From: a virus
Strand: one strand, 5' to 3'
DNA length: 46,811 nt
Virus record (IMG/VR): IMGVR_UViG_3300030106_004058
Span: 1-46,811 of that record
How positions within the stretch are numbered: position 1 is the stretch's first letter; the number at the start of each line of letters is the position of its first letter. A program made the position numbers and the translations under genes. Below the pieces are notes generated by a model that was given only the letters and a program-made list of their open reading frames with translations, was not told the origin of the DNA and did not search any database. Below are positions 29,847 to 37,778 of this stretch, in pieces.

Positions 29847-30256
29847 TGTACACTTTGGAAGAAGTATTTATACAAGCTACTTTAGATAGAGGATCAATTA
29901 AATCTCCTTTAGTCAATGGGCAAAGTATTATTAATTATGGATTAAAAATAAAAAAGTTTCCATCAGGTATTGAGATATTAAATTGCAATAGAGGGGGAGA
30001 TTATTTTAAGGAGTTAAGTGAAAAAGAATATAAGTTAGTGTTAGCTTATGGTTGGAAAGAAGGAGCTACCAGAGTAGCTATGTCAAATTGTGAAATTAAA
30101 TTAGATTTAATAGAACAAAAGATGAGGGAAGAAATTAACACAAGAAAGAATGACAAGTACATTCAGCATTTAAAAATGCGAAGAGAAAAAATTTTAAATA
30201 AATATACTAATCTAAAACAGAAATTAAATTATGGAAAAAAAGAGAAACATTTTTAA
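29846..30256 (+). CDS. Hypothetical protein in recombination operon
   Basis: A 136-aa protein (MYTLEEVFIQATLDRGSIKS) with a beta-rich first half (INYGLKIKKFPSGIEILN, GGDYFKELSEKEY) and a basic coiled-coil second half. It overlaps the DnaA-like gene by 1 nt and the annealing protein by 26 nt. Unknown, but probably linked to replication or recombination by position. Confidence 0.7.
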   Translation: MYTLEEVFIQATLDRGSIKSPLVNGQSIINYGLKIKKFPSGIEILNCNRGGDYFKELSEKEYKLVLAYGWKEGATRVAMSNCEIKLDLIEQKMREEINTRKNDKYIQHLKMRREKILNKYTNLKQKLNYGKKEKHF

Positions 30257-30839
30257 ACAACTATCAGCAATATCAATCAAAGACAAGACAGATAAAAAAG
30301 GTAAGTTTGATTACTTATCTTGGGCTACAGCCTGGAGCATATTAAAAGCAGAATATCCTTATGCTCAACGAAAAGTATATGAGTGTCAAGAAACTGGATT
30401 AAACTTTTTTACTGATGGTAAGACAGCTTATGTAAAAGTAGGTATAACTATATATGAGATGGAACATATTGATTACCTACCAGTTATGGATTATAGAAAC
30501 AACTCTATTCCTATAGAGAAAGTAACATCAATGGATGTTAACACAGCCATACAAAGATCAACAGCTAAAGCTATTGCAATGCATGGTTTAGGTTTAAGTT
30601 TGTGGATAGGAGAAGATATAACAGAGGTTGTAAGACAACCAGTAGCAGTTAGTAAAAATCCAGTACCTAAAAAACCAACAACTATAGAATTAAATATAGG
30701 AGATGAGAATTGGGTTAAAGTATTAAAGTATATAGCTCAAAACAAAGAGTTAGGTTTACCAAAGATTATAAAAAATCTTGAAACTAAATACAATATAAAA
30801 GCGGTTGTAAAAAAGGAGCTATCTAAACATATTAAATAA
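30231..30839 (+). CDS. Single-strand annealing protein (Sak3/DUF1071 type)
   Basis: A 202-aa protein. The N-terminal two thirds carry the Sak3 (DUF1071) pattern: FDYLSWATAWSILKAEYPYA (26-45), VKVGITIYEMEHIDYLPVMD (68-87), MDVNTAIQRSTAKAIAMHGLGLS (101-123) and LWIGED. These proteins anneal complementary single strands in phage recombination. Residues about 130-202 are a linker and a small helical domain that may bind the exonuclease or SSB. It overlaps the RecE-like gene by 1 nt, so annealing protein and exonuclease are made together. Confidence 0.82.
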   Translation: MEKKRNIFKQLSAISIKDKTDKKGKFDYLSWATAWSILKAEYPYAQRKVYECQETGLNFFTDGKTAYVKVGITIYEMEHIDYLPVMDYRNNSIPIEKVTSMDVNTAIQRSTAKAIAMHGLGLSLWIGEDITEVVRQPVAVSKNPVPKKPTTIELNIGDENWVKVLKYIAQNKELGLPKIIKNLETKYNIKAVVKKELSKHIK

Positions 30840-31576
30840 TGGATAAAGATTTAAAGTTATTAAAAGAAGATCTTCATTATTACGGGAAGTTTGGTAAGCA
30901 GTTTTTATCTAACTCGGATATCATTACTTTACTAACTGAACCTAAAAACTTTGGTAAAGAGAAAGAGATGACTAAAGCTATGCTAATAGGAAGATATTTT
31001 CATACAGCTATGTTAGAACCTGAAAAGGTAGATAGTGTAGAGTATTGGGTAATAGATGCTTCAAGTAGAAATACTAAAAAGTATAAAGAAGAATTACTAC
31101 ATTATAAAAGACCTTTAATGATGTTAGCTAAAGAGAAAGAAGAAATCAATAAAGCTATTAGTACAATGAAAACTAATTTAGAATTTCACGATGCTATTTA
31201 TGATGAAGATAATGAGTTTGAAGTACCAGCTATACATGAGTTAATGGGATTAAAATGGAAAGGGAAAGCAGATATAGTAGGGAAAGATATGATTATAGAT
31301 CTTAAAACTACATCTAACATTAAGGACTTTAAATATAGTGCGAGAAAATATAATTATGATAGTCAAGCATATTTATATCAACAATTTTTTGATAAGCCGT
31401 TGGTGTTTTATGTGGTGGATAAATTAAGTTTAGAATTAGGGGTGTTTTATCCCTCTACAAAATTTTTAGATAATGGTAAAGAAAAAGTTGAAAGAGCAGT
31501 TGAGGTGTACAATAAGTTTTTTAGCGAGGATGCTGAAGAAAATATTGAAACTTACATCATCAAAGAAACTCTATAA
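30839..31576 (+). CDS. RecE/YqaJ-like PD-(D/E)XK exonuclease
   Basis: A 245-aa nuclease. The landmarks are LIGRYFHTAMLEPE (49-62), KGKADIV (141-147, D145), IIDLKTT (152-158, D154 and K156) and YDSQAYLYQ (173-181, Q176). This is the core of RecE/YqaJ-type double-strand exonucleases, which resect one strand to give the substrate for the annealing protein encoded just before. Together they form a Red-like recombination pair. The next 120 nt hold a possible short frame, described separately. Confidence 0.85.
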   Translation: MDKDLKLLKEDLHYYGKFGKQFLSNSDIITLLTEPKNFGKEKEMTKAMLIGRYFHTAMLEPEKVDSVEYWVIDASSRNTKKYKEELLHYKRPLMMLAKEKEEINKAISTMKTNLEFHDAIYDEDNEFEVPAIHELMGLKWKGKADIVGKDMIIDLKTTSNIKDFKYSARKYNYDSQAYLYQQFFDKPLVFYVVDKLSLELGVFYPSTKFLDNGKEKVERAVEVYNKFFSEDAEENIETYIIKETL

Positions 31577-31592
31577 AAGAAAAAATAGTGTT

Positions 31593-31697
31593 GTGTGGTT
31601 GCAAGTTCCAACCAACTACTCATCACGAGCTGAACGTGACCAGGTCATGGAAGCTACAATGGACTTGTTGGAGCAAATAATTTATAATAATAAATAA
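31593..31697 (+). CDS. Possible 34-aa gene with GTG start
   Basis: The 123 nt between exonuclease and SSB-like genes contain a protein-like frame (WLQVPTNYSSRAERDQVMEA, then a helix to IIYNNK) ending 2 nt before the next ATG. No ATG near its beginning is free of the exonuclease gene; GTG 31593 is the best start. It could also be a +1-frame extension of the exonuclease. Tentative. Confidence 0.35.
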   Translation: MWLQVPTNYSSRAERDQVMEATMDLLEQIIYNNK

Positions 31698-31699
31698 TC

Positions 31700-31966
31700 A
31701 TGGCAGAAGAAAAAATTTATGTCGGAAGTGGGGTTTCTAAATTTGATGGAAACCTAATCTCATGTAGCGTTTGTTTAACTGATTTACCTCAAGAACACAT
31801 GTTCGAATATAATGGTAAGAAGTATATCAAACTTAACGTGAATGCAAAAAGGGATGGAGCAGATGAGTATGGTAAAACGCATTACGTTGCGGTTGATACC
31901 TACAAACCTGAACCAAAAAAAGAAGAACCAACTCCTGATAAAGTGGAGGAAGATCTTCCTTTCTAA
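31700..31966 (+). CDS. SSB-like single-strand DNA-binding protein
   Basis: An 88-aa protein. The first 70 residues look like a small beta-rich domain (ISCSVCLTDLPQEHMFEYNG, KYIKLNVNAKRDG, THYVAVD). Residues 70-88 are a Pro/Glu linker ending EEDLPF, the acidic-aromatic tip typical of SSB proteins that recruits partner enzymes. It is last in the operon of annealing protein and exonuclease, with a terminator 22 nt downstream. Smaller than host SSB; the CSVC pair could bind zinc. Confidence 0.7.
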   Translation: MAEEKIYVGSGVSKFDGNLISCSVCLTDLPQEHMFEYNGKKYIKLNVNAKRDGADEYGKTHYVAVDTYKPEPKKEEPTPDKVEEDLPF

Positions 31967-31987
31967 ACATTACTTTAGTTGAAAGGG

Positions 31988-32014
31988 TAGGGGGTTTATT
32001 CCCCCTATTTTTTT
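31988..32014 (+). terminator. Intrinsic terminator of the recombination operon
   Basis: TAGGGGG (31988-31994) pairs with CCCCCTA (32001-32007) around a 6-nt loop, followed by seven T. It ends the operon that begins at early promoter 3 and separates it from repeat locus 2. Confidence 0.9.
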
Positions 32015-32023
32015 CCTTTAGTG

Positions 32024-32195
32024 GTGTCAAGGTGTCAACGATTGGGTAATTTTATACTACCTATTGTTGTTATATATAATTATTTTTTATTTCTTTATAT
32101 TTTATATATATTCTTTGACATCTTGACATTAAAAAAAGAAATATAAGAAGTAAATAAGTAAAATATAATACTAATCGTTGACATCAAGTTGACAT
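32024..32195. repeat. Repeat locus 2: inverted TTGACATC units
   Basis: GTGTCAAGGTGTCAACGATT (32024-32043) and TTCTTTGACATCTTGACAT (32111-32129) match the two main units of repeat locus 1 at 17 of 20 and 18 of 19 positions, in the same order and orientation. AATCGTTGACATC (32173-32185) is the inverse of GGTGTCAACGATT (32031-32043) at 12 of 13 positions, and TTGACAT recurs at 32189-32195. The arms enclose a very AT-rich centre. It lies directly before the primase-helicase gene. Confidence 0.85.
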
Positions 32196-32213
32196 TTAAC
32201 AACATCAGAACAA

Positions 32214-34625
32214 ATGGAAATAACAATATTTAAAGACATAAAGGACACGGCCCAACCTTTTTACAGAGATGTAGGTATAATAATAGAAAGAATAAAAGAG
32301 GGAGCATCACAAGAAGTAGTACGAGCAATAAGATCAGAAAAAGATAAAGAAAAAAGAAATCAATTAAAGCAGTCATTACCAGCAATTTGTTTTAGTGGTA
32401 AATTTACAAAAAGAAACGATGCATCTATTACGCAACATAGTGGTTTGATTTGTTTAGATTTTGATGGGTATGAAAGTGATAAACTTTTATTAGAAGAAAA
32501 AGAAAAACTAACTAAAGATAGATATGTTTATTCAGTTTTCATTTCACCAAGTGGATTAGGTTTAAAAGTTTTAATTAAGATACCATCAGAGGTAGATACT
32601 CATAAACAATTTTTTAATTCTCTTCAACATCATTTTGATTCTCCATACTTTGATGAGACGTGTAAAAATGTATCAAGGGTTTGTTACGAAAGTTATGATC
32701 CTTTAATTTTTATTAATGAGCAGTCAAGTGTATTTAATCAAATTACAGAACAAGAATATCAAGAAGTAGTAAAACATAAAGATGTCCAAACAATACCTAT
32801 TACTGATGAAAATAAAATTGTAGAAATTTTAATGAAGTGGTGGGAAAGAAAGTATGGACTTAATAGTGGAGAAAGAAACAACAATGTATATATATTAGCA
32901 TCGGCCTTTAATGATTTTGGAGTTAATAAAACTTTAGCAGAGTATGTGATGACTAATTTTGGGAGTAGAGATTTTTCTCAAAGTGAAATAAAAAGAACTA
33001 TTCATTCAGCTTATAAACAAGTCCAAAATTTTGGAACTAAGTATTATGAGGATGAAGAAAAGGTTAATGATGTAAAGTCTAAACTACGTAAAGGTGTATC
33101 AAAAGGGGAAATAAAAGCCCAAATAGAAGAAGAATCGGATATAGAAGATAGTGTACTGGATAATGTTATTAGAAGATTAGAAGAGGAACAAGACAAACAA
33201 AAGTTCTGGAGTAAATCAGAGAAGGGTGTAGTTAAAATCATTCATATATCTTTTAAAAAGTTTTTAGAAGAGAATGGGTTTTATAAATTTAATCCTGAAG
33301 GTAGTAAGAATTATGTCTTCGTAAAGGTTACTAACAATTTAATAGACCATACTTCAGAAAAAGAAATAAAAGATTTTGTTTTAAGTTATTTATTAGAGAT
33401 AGATGATATTTCTGTATATAATTATTTTGCAGAATGTACTCGTTATTTTAGAGAGGAGTTTCTTACTTTACTTTCATCTATTAATGTTTACTTTATTGCA
33501 GACAGCAAGGATAGTGCTTACTTATATTATAAAAATTGTGCAGTAAAAATAACTAAAGATGAGATTACCCCTATTGATTATTTAGATTTAGGAGGATACG
33601 TATGGAAGGATCATGTCATTGATAGAGTGTTTGATTTATGTCAAGTAACTAATTGTGATTATAAAACTTTTATAAATAATATTAGTGGAGGTACAGATAA
33701 AAGAGTAAGATCAATGGAATCTACTATAGGTTATTTATTGCATGGTTGGAAAAATTTATCTTATTGTCCAGCTACTATTTTAAATGATGAATTAATATCA
33801 GATAATCCTGAAGGAGGAACAGGTAAAGGGTTGTTTATGAATGGTATATCTCACATGAAAAAATTAGTTGTTATAGATGGTAAGTCTTTTAACTTTGAAA
33901 AATCATTTGCTTATCAGTTAGTATCAGCAGATACACAAATACTTTGCTTTGATGATGTTAAAAAACATTTTGATTTTGAAAGATTGTTCAGTGTGGTAAC
34001 TGAAGGGTTAACTCTTGAAAAGAAAAATAAAGATGCAATTAAAATACCATTTAGTAAATCTCCAAAGGTAGCCATCACTACTAACTATGCTATTAAAGGG
34101 AAAGGGTCGTCATTTGAAAGAAGAAAGTGGGAATTAGAGTTGAGTCAATTTTATACCAAAGAGTTTACACCACTGGTAGAGTTTGGTAAACTTATGTTTG
34201 GAGAGTGGGATGATAATGACTGGTGTCAATTTGACAACTACATGATCACGTGCCTACAATTATACTTAGATAAAGGATTAATTAAAAGTGATTTTGTTAA
34301 TTTAAAAACAAGACAATTCTCAGCAGAAACCTGTCATGAGTTTATAGAATGGTGTGGGGTCATTGATGGAAAGAAACATCAGAAGTTAATTACTAACACA
34401 AAAATATACAAGCACGATTTGTATGTAGATTTTACGGATGAACATCCTGATTATGCACCCAAAGCTAAGATGGCATTAAGTAGAAATCGTTTTGGTAAAT
34501 GGTTAGTTTCTTATTCTCAGTTTAAATATGAATGTGATCCTTTACAAGGTAGAGACAAGATAGGTAGATGGATAGAGTTTGTTAATAAATCTTATTATGA
34601 CAAACAAGAATCATTAGAGTTATGA
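32214..34625 (+). CDS. Primase-helicase (VirE-N domain plus SF3 helicase)
   Basis: An 803-aa protein. Residues about 1-180 resemble the VirE N-terminal/BT4734-like primase domain: AICFSGKFTKRND, GLICLDFDGY, ISPSGLGLKVLIKI and NVSRVCYESYDP. Residues about 200-285 form a helical linker. The C-terminal helicase has Walker A PEGGTGKG (near 534), Walker B ILCFDDVKK (near 576) and motif C KVAITTNYA (near 617), the SF3 layout. It would open and prime the phage origin. SF3 proteins often act at an origin beside their own gene, and repeat locus 2 lies just upstream. It overlaps the next helicase gene by 4 nt. Confidence 0.85.
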   Translation: MEITIFKDIKDTAQPFYRDVGIIIERIKEGASQEVVRAIRSEKDKEKRNQLKQSLPAICFSGKFTKRNDASITQHSGLICLDFDGYESDKLLLEEKEKLTKDRYVYSVFISPSGLGLKVLIKIPSEVDTHKQFFNSLQHHFDSPYFDETCKNVSRVCYESYDPLIFINEQSSVFNQITEQEYQEVVKHKDVQTIPITDENKIVEILMKWWERKYGLNSGERNNNVYILASAFNDFGVNKTLAEYVMTNFGSRDFSQSEIKRTIHSAYKQVQNFGTKYYEDEEKVNDVKSKLRKGVSKGEIKAQIEEESDIEDSVLDNVIRRLEEEQDKQKFWSKSEKGVVKIIHISFKKFLEENGFYKFNPEGSKNYVFVKVTNNLIDHTSEKEIKDFVLSYLLEIDDISVYNYFAECTRYFREEFLTLLSSINVYFIADSKDSAYLYYKNCAVKITKDEITPIDYLDLGGYVWKDHVIDRVFDLCQVTNCDYKTFINNISGGTDKRVRSMESTIGYLLHGWKNLSYCPATILNDELISDNPEGGTGKGLFMNGISHMKKLVVIDGKSFNFEKSFAYQLVSADTQILCFDDVKKHFDFERLFSVVTEGLTLEKKNKDAIKIPFSKSPKVAITTNYAIKGKGSSFERRKWELELSQFYTKEFTPLVEFGKLMFGEWDDNDWCQFDNYMITCLQLYLDKGLIKSDFVNLKTRQFSAETCHEFIEWCGVIDGKKHQKLITNTKIYKHDLYVDFTDEHPDYAPKAKMALSRNRFGKWLVSYSQFKYECDPLQGRDKIGRWIEFVNKSYYDKQESLEL

Positions 34626-35854
34626 TAAAGTTTAGAGATTATCAAAGTGATATTATTAATAAAGGTGTTAATATTATCAAGCATCATAGGTTTTTATATT
34701 TAGCTATGGAAGTGAGAACGGGAAAAACTTTAACAGCTTTAGGTATATGTAATGAGTTAGATATAAACAACGTCTTGTTTGTAACTAAGAAAAAAGCTAT
34801 ACCCAGTATTGAAAAAGATTATGAGTTGTACCAACCTAAGTATAAAATGCAAACCATTAATTATGAATCATTACATAAAATAAATCCTAATGGTTGGGAT
34901 GTAATTATTTGTGATGAAGCTCATGGTATGGGTGCGTTTCCTAAACCAAATGGTAGAGCTAAAAAAATTAAACAATTAGTTTTTAAAAACAACCCCTATG
35001 TTATTTTACTTAGTGGGACTCCAACTCCTGAAGCCTATTCACAAATGTATCATCAGGTTTATTTTATTCCTAATAATCCTTTTAGAATGTTTAGAAACTT
35101 TTATCAGTTCGCTAATCAATATGTTAGTGTGGTTAAGAAAAAGATTGGAGGATTATATATTAATGATTATTCTAAGGGGAATAAAAAAATACTTAAAGAT
35201 ATGAGTCCTTTTACTATTAGTTTTAGCCAAAAGGAAGCAGGTTTTGTGGTACATACTAACGAACAAATCTTAGAGGTAGATATGGAAAAAGAAACATACC
35301 AGCTTATAGCTAAACTAAAAAAAGATTTAGTAATAGAGGGTAAAGAAGAAGTTATTTTAGCTGACACGGCTGTCAAGTTGATGACTAAAGTTCATCAGTT
35401 ATGTAGCGGAACTATTAAGTTTGAGAGTGGAAACTCTATGGTGTTAGATTTAAGTAAAGCCTTGTATATTAAAAATAAATTTAAAGGTCTTAAAATAGGA
35501 ATCTTTTATAAATTTAAAGAAGAACTTAATGCTTTGAAAGCAGTTTTTAAAGATAATTTATGCGTAGATTTAGAAGAGTTTAATACCACGAACAAACACA
35601 TAGCCTTACAGATTGTAAGTGGAAGAGAAGGAATAAGTTTGCGTAAGGCTCATGCCTTAGTTTATTATAATATAGATTTTTCAGCTACAAGTTATTGGCA
35701 ATCAAGAGATAGGATGACTACTAAAGATAGATTAAAGAATGAAGTCTATTGGATATTTAGTAATAAAGGAATAGAAAAAGAAATATATAAAGCTGTAGTA
35801 AAGAAAAAAGATTATACCCTCGCCCATTTTAAACGAGATTTATTAACTTTGTAA
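34622..35854 (+). CDS. SNF2-like superfamily 2 helicase
   Basis: A 410-aa helicase with Walker A VRTGKT (31-36), Walker B DEAH (98-101), motif III SGTP (121-124), motif V GREGISLRKAHALVYYN (about 338-354) and motif VI YWQSRDRM (about 361-368). The RDYQ Q-motif is at 5-8. It is compact for SNF2 proteins and resembles helicases in many phage replication modules. It probably remodels or unwinds forks or recombination intermediates. Overlap by 4 nt with the primase and 1 nt with the next gene points to one translation-coupled unit. Confidence 0.87.
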   Translation: MIKFRDYQSDIINKGVNIIKHHRFLYLAMEVRTGKTLTALGICNELDINNVLFVTKKKAIPSIEKDYELYQPKYKMQTINYESLHKINPNGWDVIICDEAHGMGAFPKPNGRAKKIKQLVFKNNPYVILLSGTPTPEAYSQMYHQVYFIPNNPFRMFRNFYQFANQYVSVVKKKIGGLYINDYSKGNKKILKDMSPFTISFSQKEAGFVVHTNEQILEVDMEKETYQLIAKLKKDLVIEGKEEVILADTAVKLMTKVHQLCSGTIKFESGNSMVLDLSKALYIKNKFKGLKIGIFYKFKEELNALKAVFKDNLCVDLEEFNTTNKHIALQIVSGREGISLRKAHALVYYNIDFSATSYWQSRDRMTTKDRLKNEVYWIFSNKGIEKEIYKAVVKKKDYTLAHFKRDLLTL

Positions 35855-36063
35855 TGAAGAGGTTTATTAAGTTTACTTTAATTTGGATCAGTCAAAACTT
35901 AGCAATTCCTTTTTGGGTGGTAGGACATATCCATCTTTCTATACATAGCTTTCACGATGTGGTGGAACTGGTGTCCTCTATTGGAATGAACCTGATTGTA
36001 GCTGTAGGTTTTTACTTAGACTTTAAAAATGACCGAACAACAAATACAAAAAAAAAGAATTAA
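35854..36063 (+). CDS. Small membrane protein in replication operon
   Basis: A 69-aa protein with two hydrophobic stretches (FTLIWISQNLAIPFWVVGHI, about 7-26, and VVELVSSIGMNLIVAVGFYL, about 36-55) and a basic tail. It is coupled to the helicase (1-nt overlap) and the nuclease (35-nt overlap). It might tether replication to the membrane, but this is only suggested by position. Confidence 0.65.
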   Translation: MKRFIKFTLIWISQNLAIPFWVVGHIHLSIHSFHDVVELVSSIGMNLIVAVGFYLDFKNDRTTNTKKKN

Positions 36064-36271
36064 ACAATTAGAAAGCGAAGGTTATTATGTTATAAAATTA
36101 ATTAAGACTAATAAGAATGGCATCCCTGATGTGATTGCTATTCCTCCTGGAGCTGATGTTTTGTTTTCCGAAATAAAAACAGCGAAAGGTAAGCTTTCTA
36201 AAATACAAGAATATAGATTAAAAGAATTAAAGAATCATGGAGTTAGAACCGAAGTATACAAAGGTGAGTAA
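36029..36271 (+). CDS. VRR-NUC domain nuclease
   Basis: An 80-aa stand-alone VRR-NUC domain (PD-(D/E)XK fold). GIPDVIAI (31-38) gives the catalytic D34, SEIKTAKGKLS (47-57) gives E48 and K50, and Q60 follows. Free VRR-NUC proteins are common in phages and may resolve branched DNA as dimers. It fits a role in clearing replication or recombination intermediates next to the SNF2 helicase. Confidence 0.85.
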   Translation: MTEQQIQKKRIKQLESEGYYVIKLIKTNKNGIPDVIAIPPGADVLFSEIKTAKGKLSKIQEYRLKELKNHGVRTEVYKGE

Positions 36272-36584
36272 ATATCTTTTAGAGGATGATTTTATAGCAA
36301 GTTTAGAAGAATTAGATGTTAGAACGGCTATAAAAATTGCCGCTTATATTGAACGTAATCGCACCTCAATACCTGTTAACGATTTAACTTCTACTATCTT
36401 AGGAGGTTTAATAGAAACACCTAACGAATTACCTATTACTTTTGCTATTGAAATAATACATACTAAAAATTCTAATGTTATCTTAAGTGATGTAAAACTT
36501 ATTACCATAGATGACTATTTAGATCTTTATAATTTAAATTTAATTTTAAAAAATGATGAACACAGAAAAAGTAAAAGCAGTTAA
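36237..36584 (+). CDS. Hypothetical protein in replication operon
   Basis: A 115-aa acidic protein. The ATG at 36237 gives a 35-nt overlap with the nuclease gene; GTG 36264 (codon 10) would reduce this to 8 nt and is an alternative start. The middle (VRTAIKIAAYIERNR) is helical and the C-terminus basic. The family is not recognised. Confidence 0.65.
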   Translation: MELEPKYTKVSKYLLEDDFIASLEELDVRTAIKIAAYIERNRTSIPVNDLTSTILGGLIETPNELPITFAIEIIHTKNSNVILSDVKLITIDDYLDLYNLNLILKNDEHRKSKSS

Positions 36585-37071
36585 GAGTATAGTTAACTCT
36601 TACTTAGGTGTAAATGTAGATAAGAAAAATAGAAAAGAAAGAACTATTCAAGGAAGAGCTATTTGTTATAAAATTTTAAGAGATGAATGTGGATTAACTT
36701 TAAGTTTTATTGGTAAAAACTTTAATAAAAATCATGCCACTATATTACATGCTTTAAGAGAGTTCCCTTATATGTTAAAGTTTAATAAAAAATTAGAAAA
36801 AGATTTCATTAATATTTTAGATTTATGGACTCAAGAAGCTGATGAATATGTAGAATTAAATCCTCTACAATTAAAAAAAGAGCTTCAAAATTTGCGTGAA
36901 CAAAATAAAATGTTAAATTTGTCAGTAATTAATGTTCAAGAAGAGTTGGTTACTCAACATAAACTCTTAAAAAAATACGGATCGTTAATCAATATGATAG
37001 ATGGAAGGGTGCCTGAAGAAAGATTCAAAGAAATAGAACATAAATTAAACCACTTTATTAATGGCTTATAA
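36553..37071 (+). CDS. DnaA domain-IV-like protein with coiled-coil tail
   Basis: A 172-aa protein. Residues about 10-70 match DnaA domain IV: GRAICYKILRDECGLTLSFI (34-53), then GKNFNKNHATILHAL (54-68), equivalent to the DnaA GRxFGxRDHTTVLHA signature. Residues about 100-150 form a coiled coil that could dimerise it. The AAA+ domain is missing. Dimeric binding to inverted sites would suit the repeat loci at 21.6 and 32.1 kb. ATG 36556 is an equally good start. Confidence 0.75.
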   Translation: MMNTEKVKAVKSIVNSYLGVNVDKKNRKERTIQGRAICYKILRDECGLTLSFIGKNFNKNHATILHALREFPYMLKFNKKLEKDFINILDLWTQEADEYVELNPLQLKKELQNLREQNKMLNLSVINVQEELVTQHKLLKKYGSLINMIDGRVPEERFKEIEHKLNHFINGL

Positions 37072-37091
37072 AACAAGAATCAACTGAACAA

Positions 37092-37283
37092 ATGAAAGGA
37101 GTATCTCAGGACGATGTTACTACAATTCAACACATTAACCATGTGAGTAATACCGTGCATGACTTCGCAGATGATTTATATGAGCACTTAATGGACAGAG
37201 AAAACGACCAAGCTAAACAAAAAGCTCAAGAGCTAATGAAAGTATTAGCTGACCTAATTCAATCTTTATCCGATGATTTATAA
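37092..37283 (+). CDS. 63-aa acidic helical protein
   Basis: A protein (MKGVSQDDVTTIQHINHVSN) consisting of two predicted helices, rich in Asp, Gln and His. Last gene before the antisense tRNA. Function unknown. Confidence 0.65.
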   Translation: MKGVSQDDVTTIQHINHVSNTVHDFADDLYEHLMDRENDQAKQKAQELMKVLADLIQSLSDDL

Positions 37284-37286
37284 AAG

Positions 37287-37360
37287 TGATTCCGATAGGA
37301 CTCGAACCTATAACCTACAGCTTAGAAGGCTGTTGCTCTATCCAGTTGAGCTACGGAACC
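37287..37360 (-). tRNA. tRNA-Arg (anticodon UCU)
   Basis: A full cloverleaf reads on the minus strand: acceptor GGTTCCG with CGGAATC, D-arm GCTC/GAGC, anticodon stem ACAGC/GCTGT around loop CTTCTAA (anticodon TCT), T-arm ATAGG-TTCGAGT-CCTAT and discriminator A. CCA is not encoded. It decodes AGA, the preferred Arg codon of this AT-rich genome. It is antisense to the surrounding early genes. Confidence 0.93.
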
Positions 37361-37433
37361 AAGAAAAAAGTAAAGATAAAAATAATAAACCAACTGACCA
37401 TACAAATGTGGTAGTGGTCTGGCCTTAAAATAA
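37361..37433. other. Gap between tRNA and HNH gene, with a weak hairpin
   Basis: CCA (37390-37392) and GACCA (37396-37400) can pair with TGGTCTGG (37415-37422), leaving a 3-nt bulge and a 14-nt loop. It may be a processing signal or nothing. No promoter is obvious on either strand. Confidence 0.3.
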
Positions 37434-37778
37434 ATGGCATACAAAAGTAAAAAAGATCAAGCTGCAGCCAGTAAGAGACATTACCATGCCAACAAAGAAA
37501 AAATAAAAGCACGTGCCAGAGCCAGAAACAAAAAACAAACTGCGGTAAACAGAGCTTACGTTAATAAAATAAAACAACAATCTAAGTGCATAGATTGTGG
37601 AGAGACAAACCCTTTGGTTTTAGACTTTGACCATGTGCACGGCAGAAAAAAAGAATGTATTTCAAATATGGTAAGATCAGCTTATTCTTTAAAAACAATT
37701 AAGAGAGAGATAGAAAAGTGTGAGATAAGATGTTCTAATTGTCATCGTATAGCTACTTATAAAAGAAATTATGAATAA
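37434..37778 (+). CDS. HNH endonuclease
   Basis: A 114-aa protein. A Lys/Arg-rich N-terminus (1-50) is followed by CIDCGETNPLVLDFDHVHGR (52-71), with the first HNH His at H67 in DFDHVHG, and CEIRCSNCHRIATYKR (96-111). Two CxxC pairs bind structural zinc. It is free-standing, beside an antisense tRNA, and may be a homing-type selfish element or a packaging-linked nuclease. It overlaps the next gene by 8 nt. Confidence 0.8.
   Translation: MAYKSKKDQAAASKRHYHANKEKIKARARARNKKQTAVNRAYVNKIKQQSKCIDCGETNPLVLDFDHVHGRKKECISNMVRSAYSLKTIKREIEKCEIRCSNCHRIATYKRNYE

Noticed and set aside
37287-37360. tRNA as a prophage attachment site
   Set aside because: No integrase gene and no second copy of the tRNA 3' end were seen in the window.
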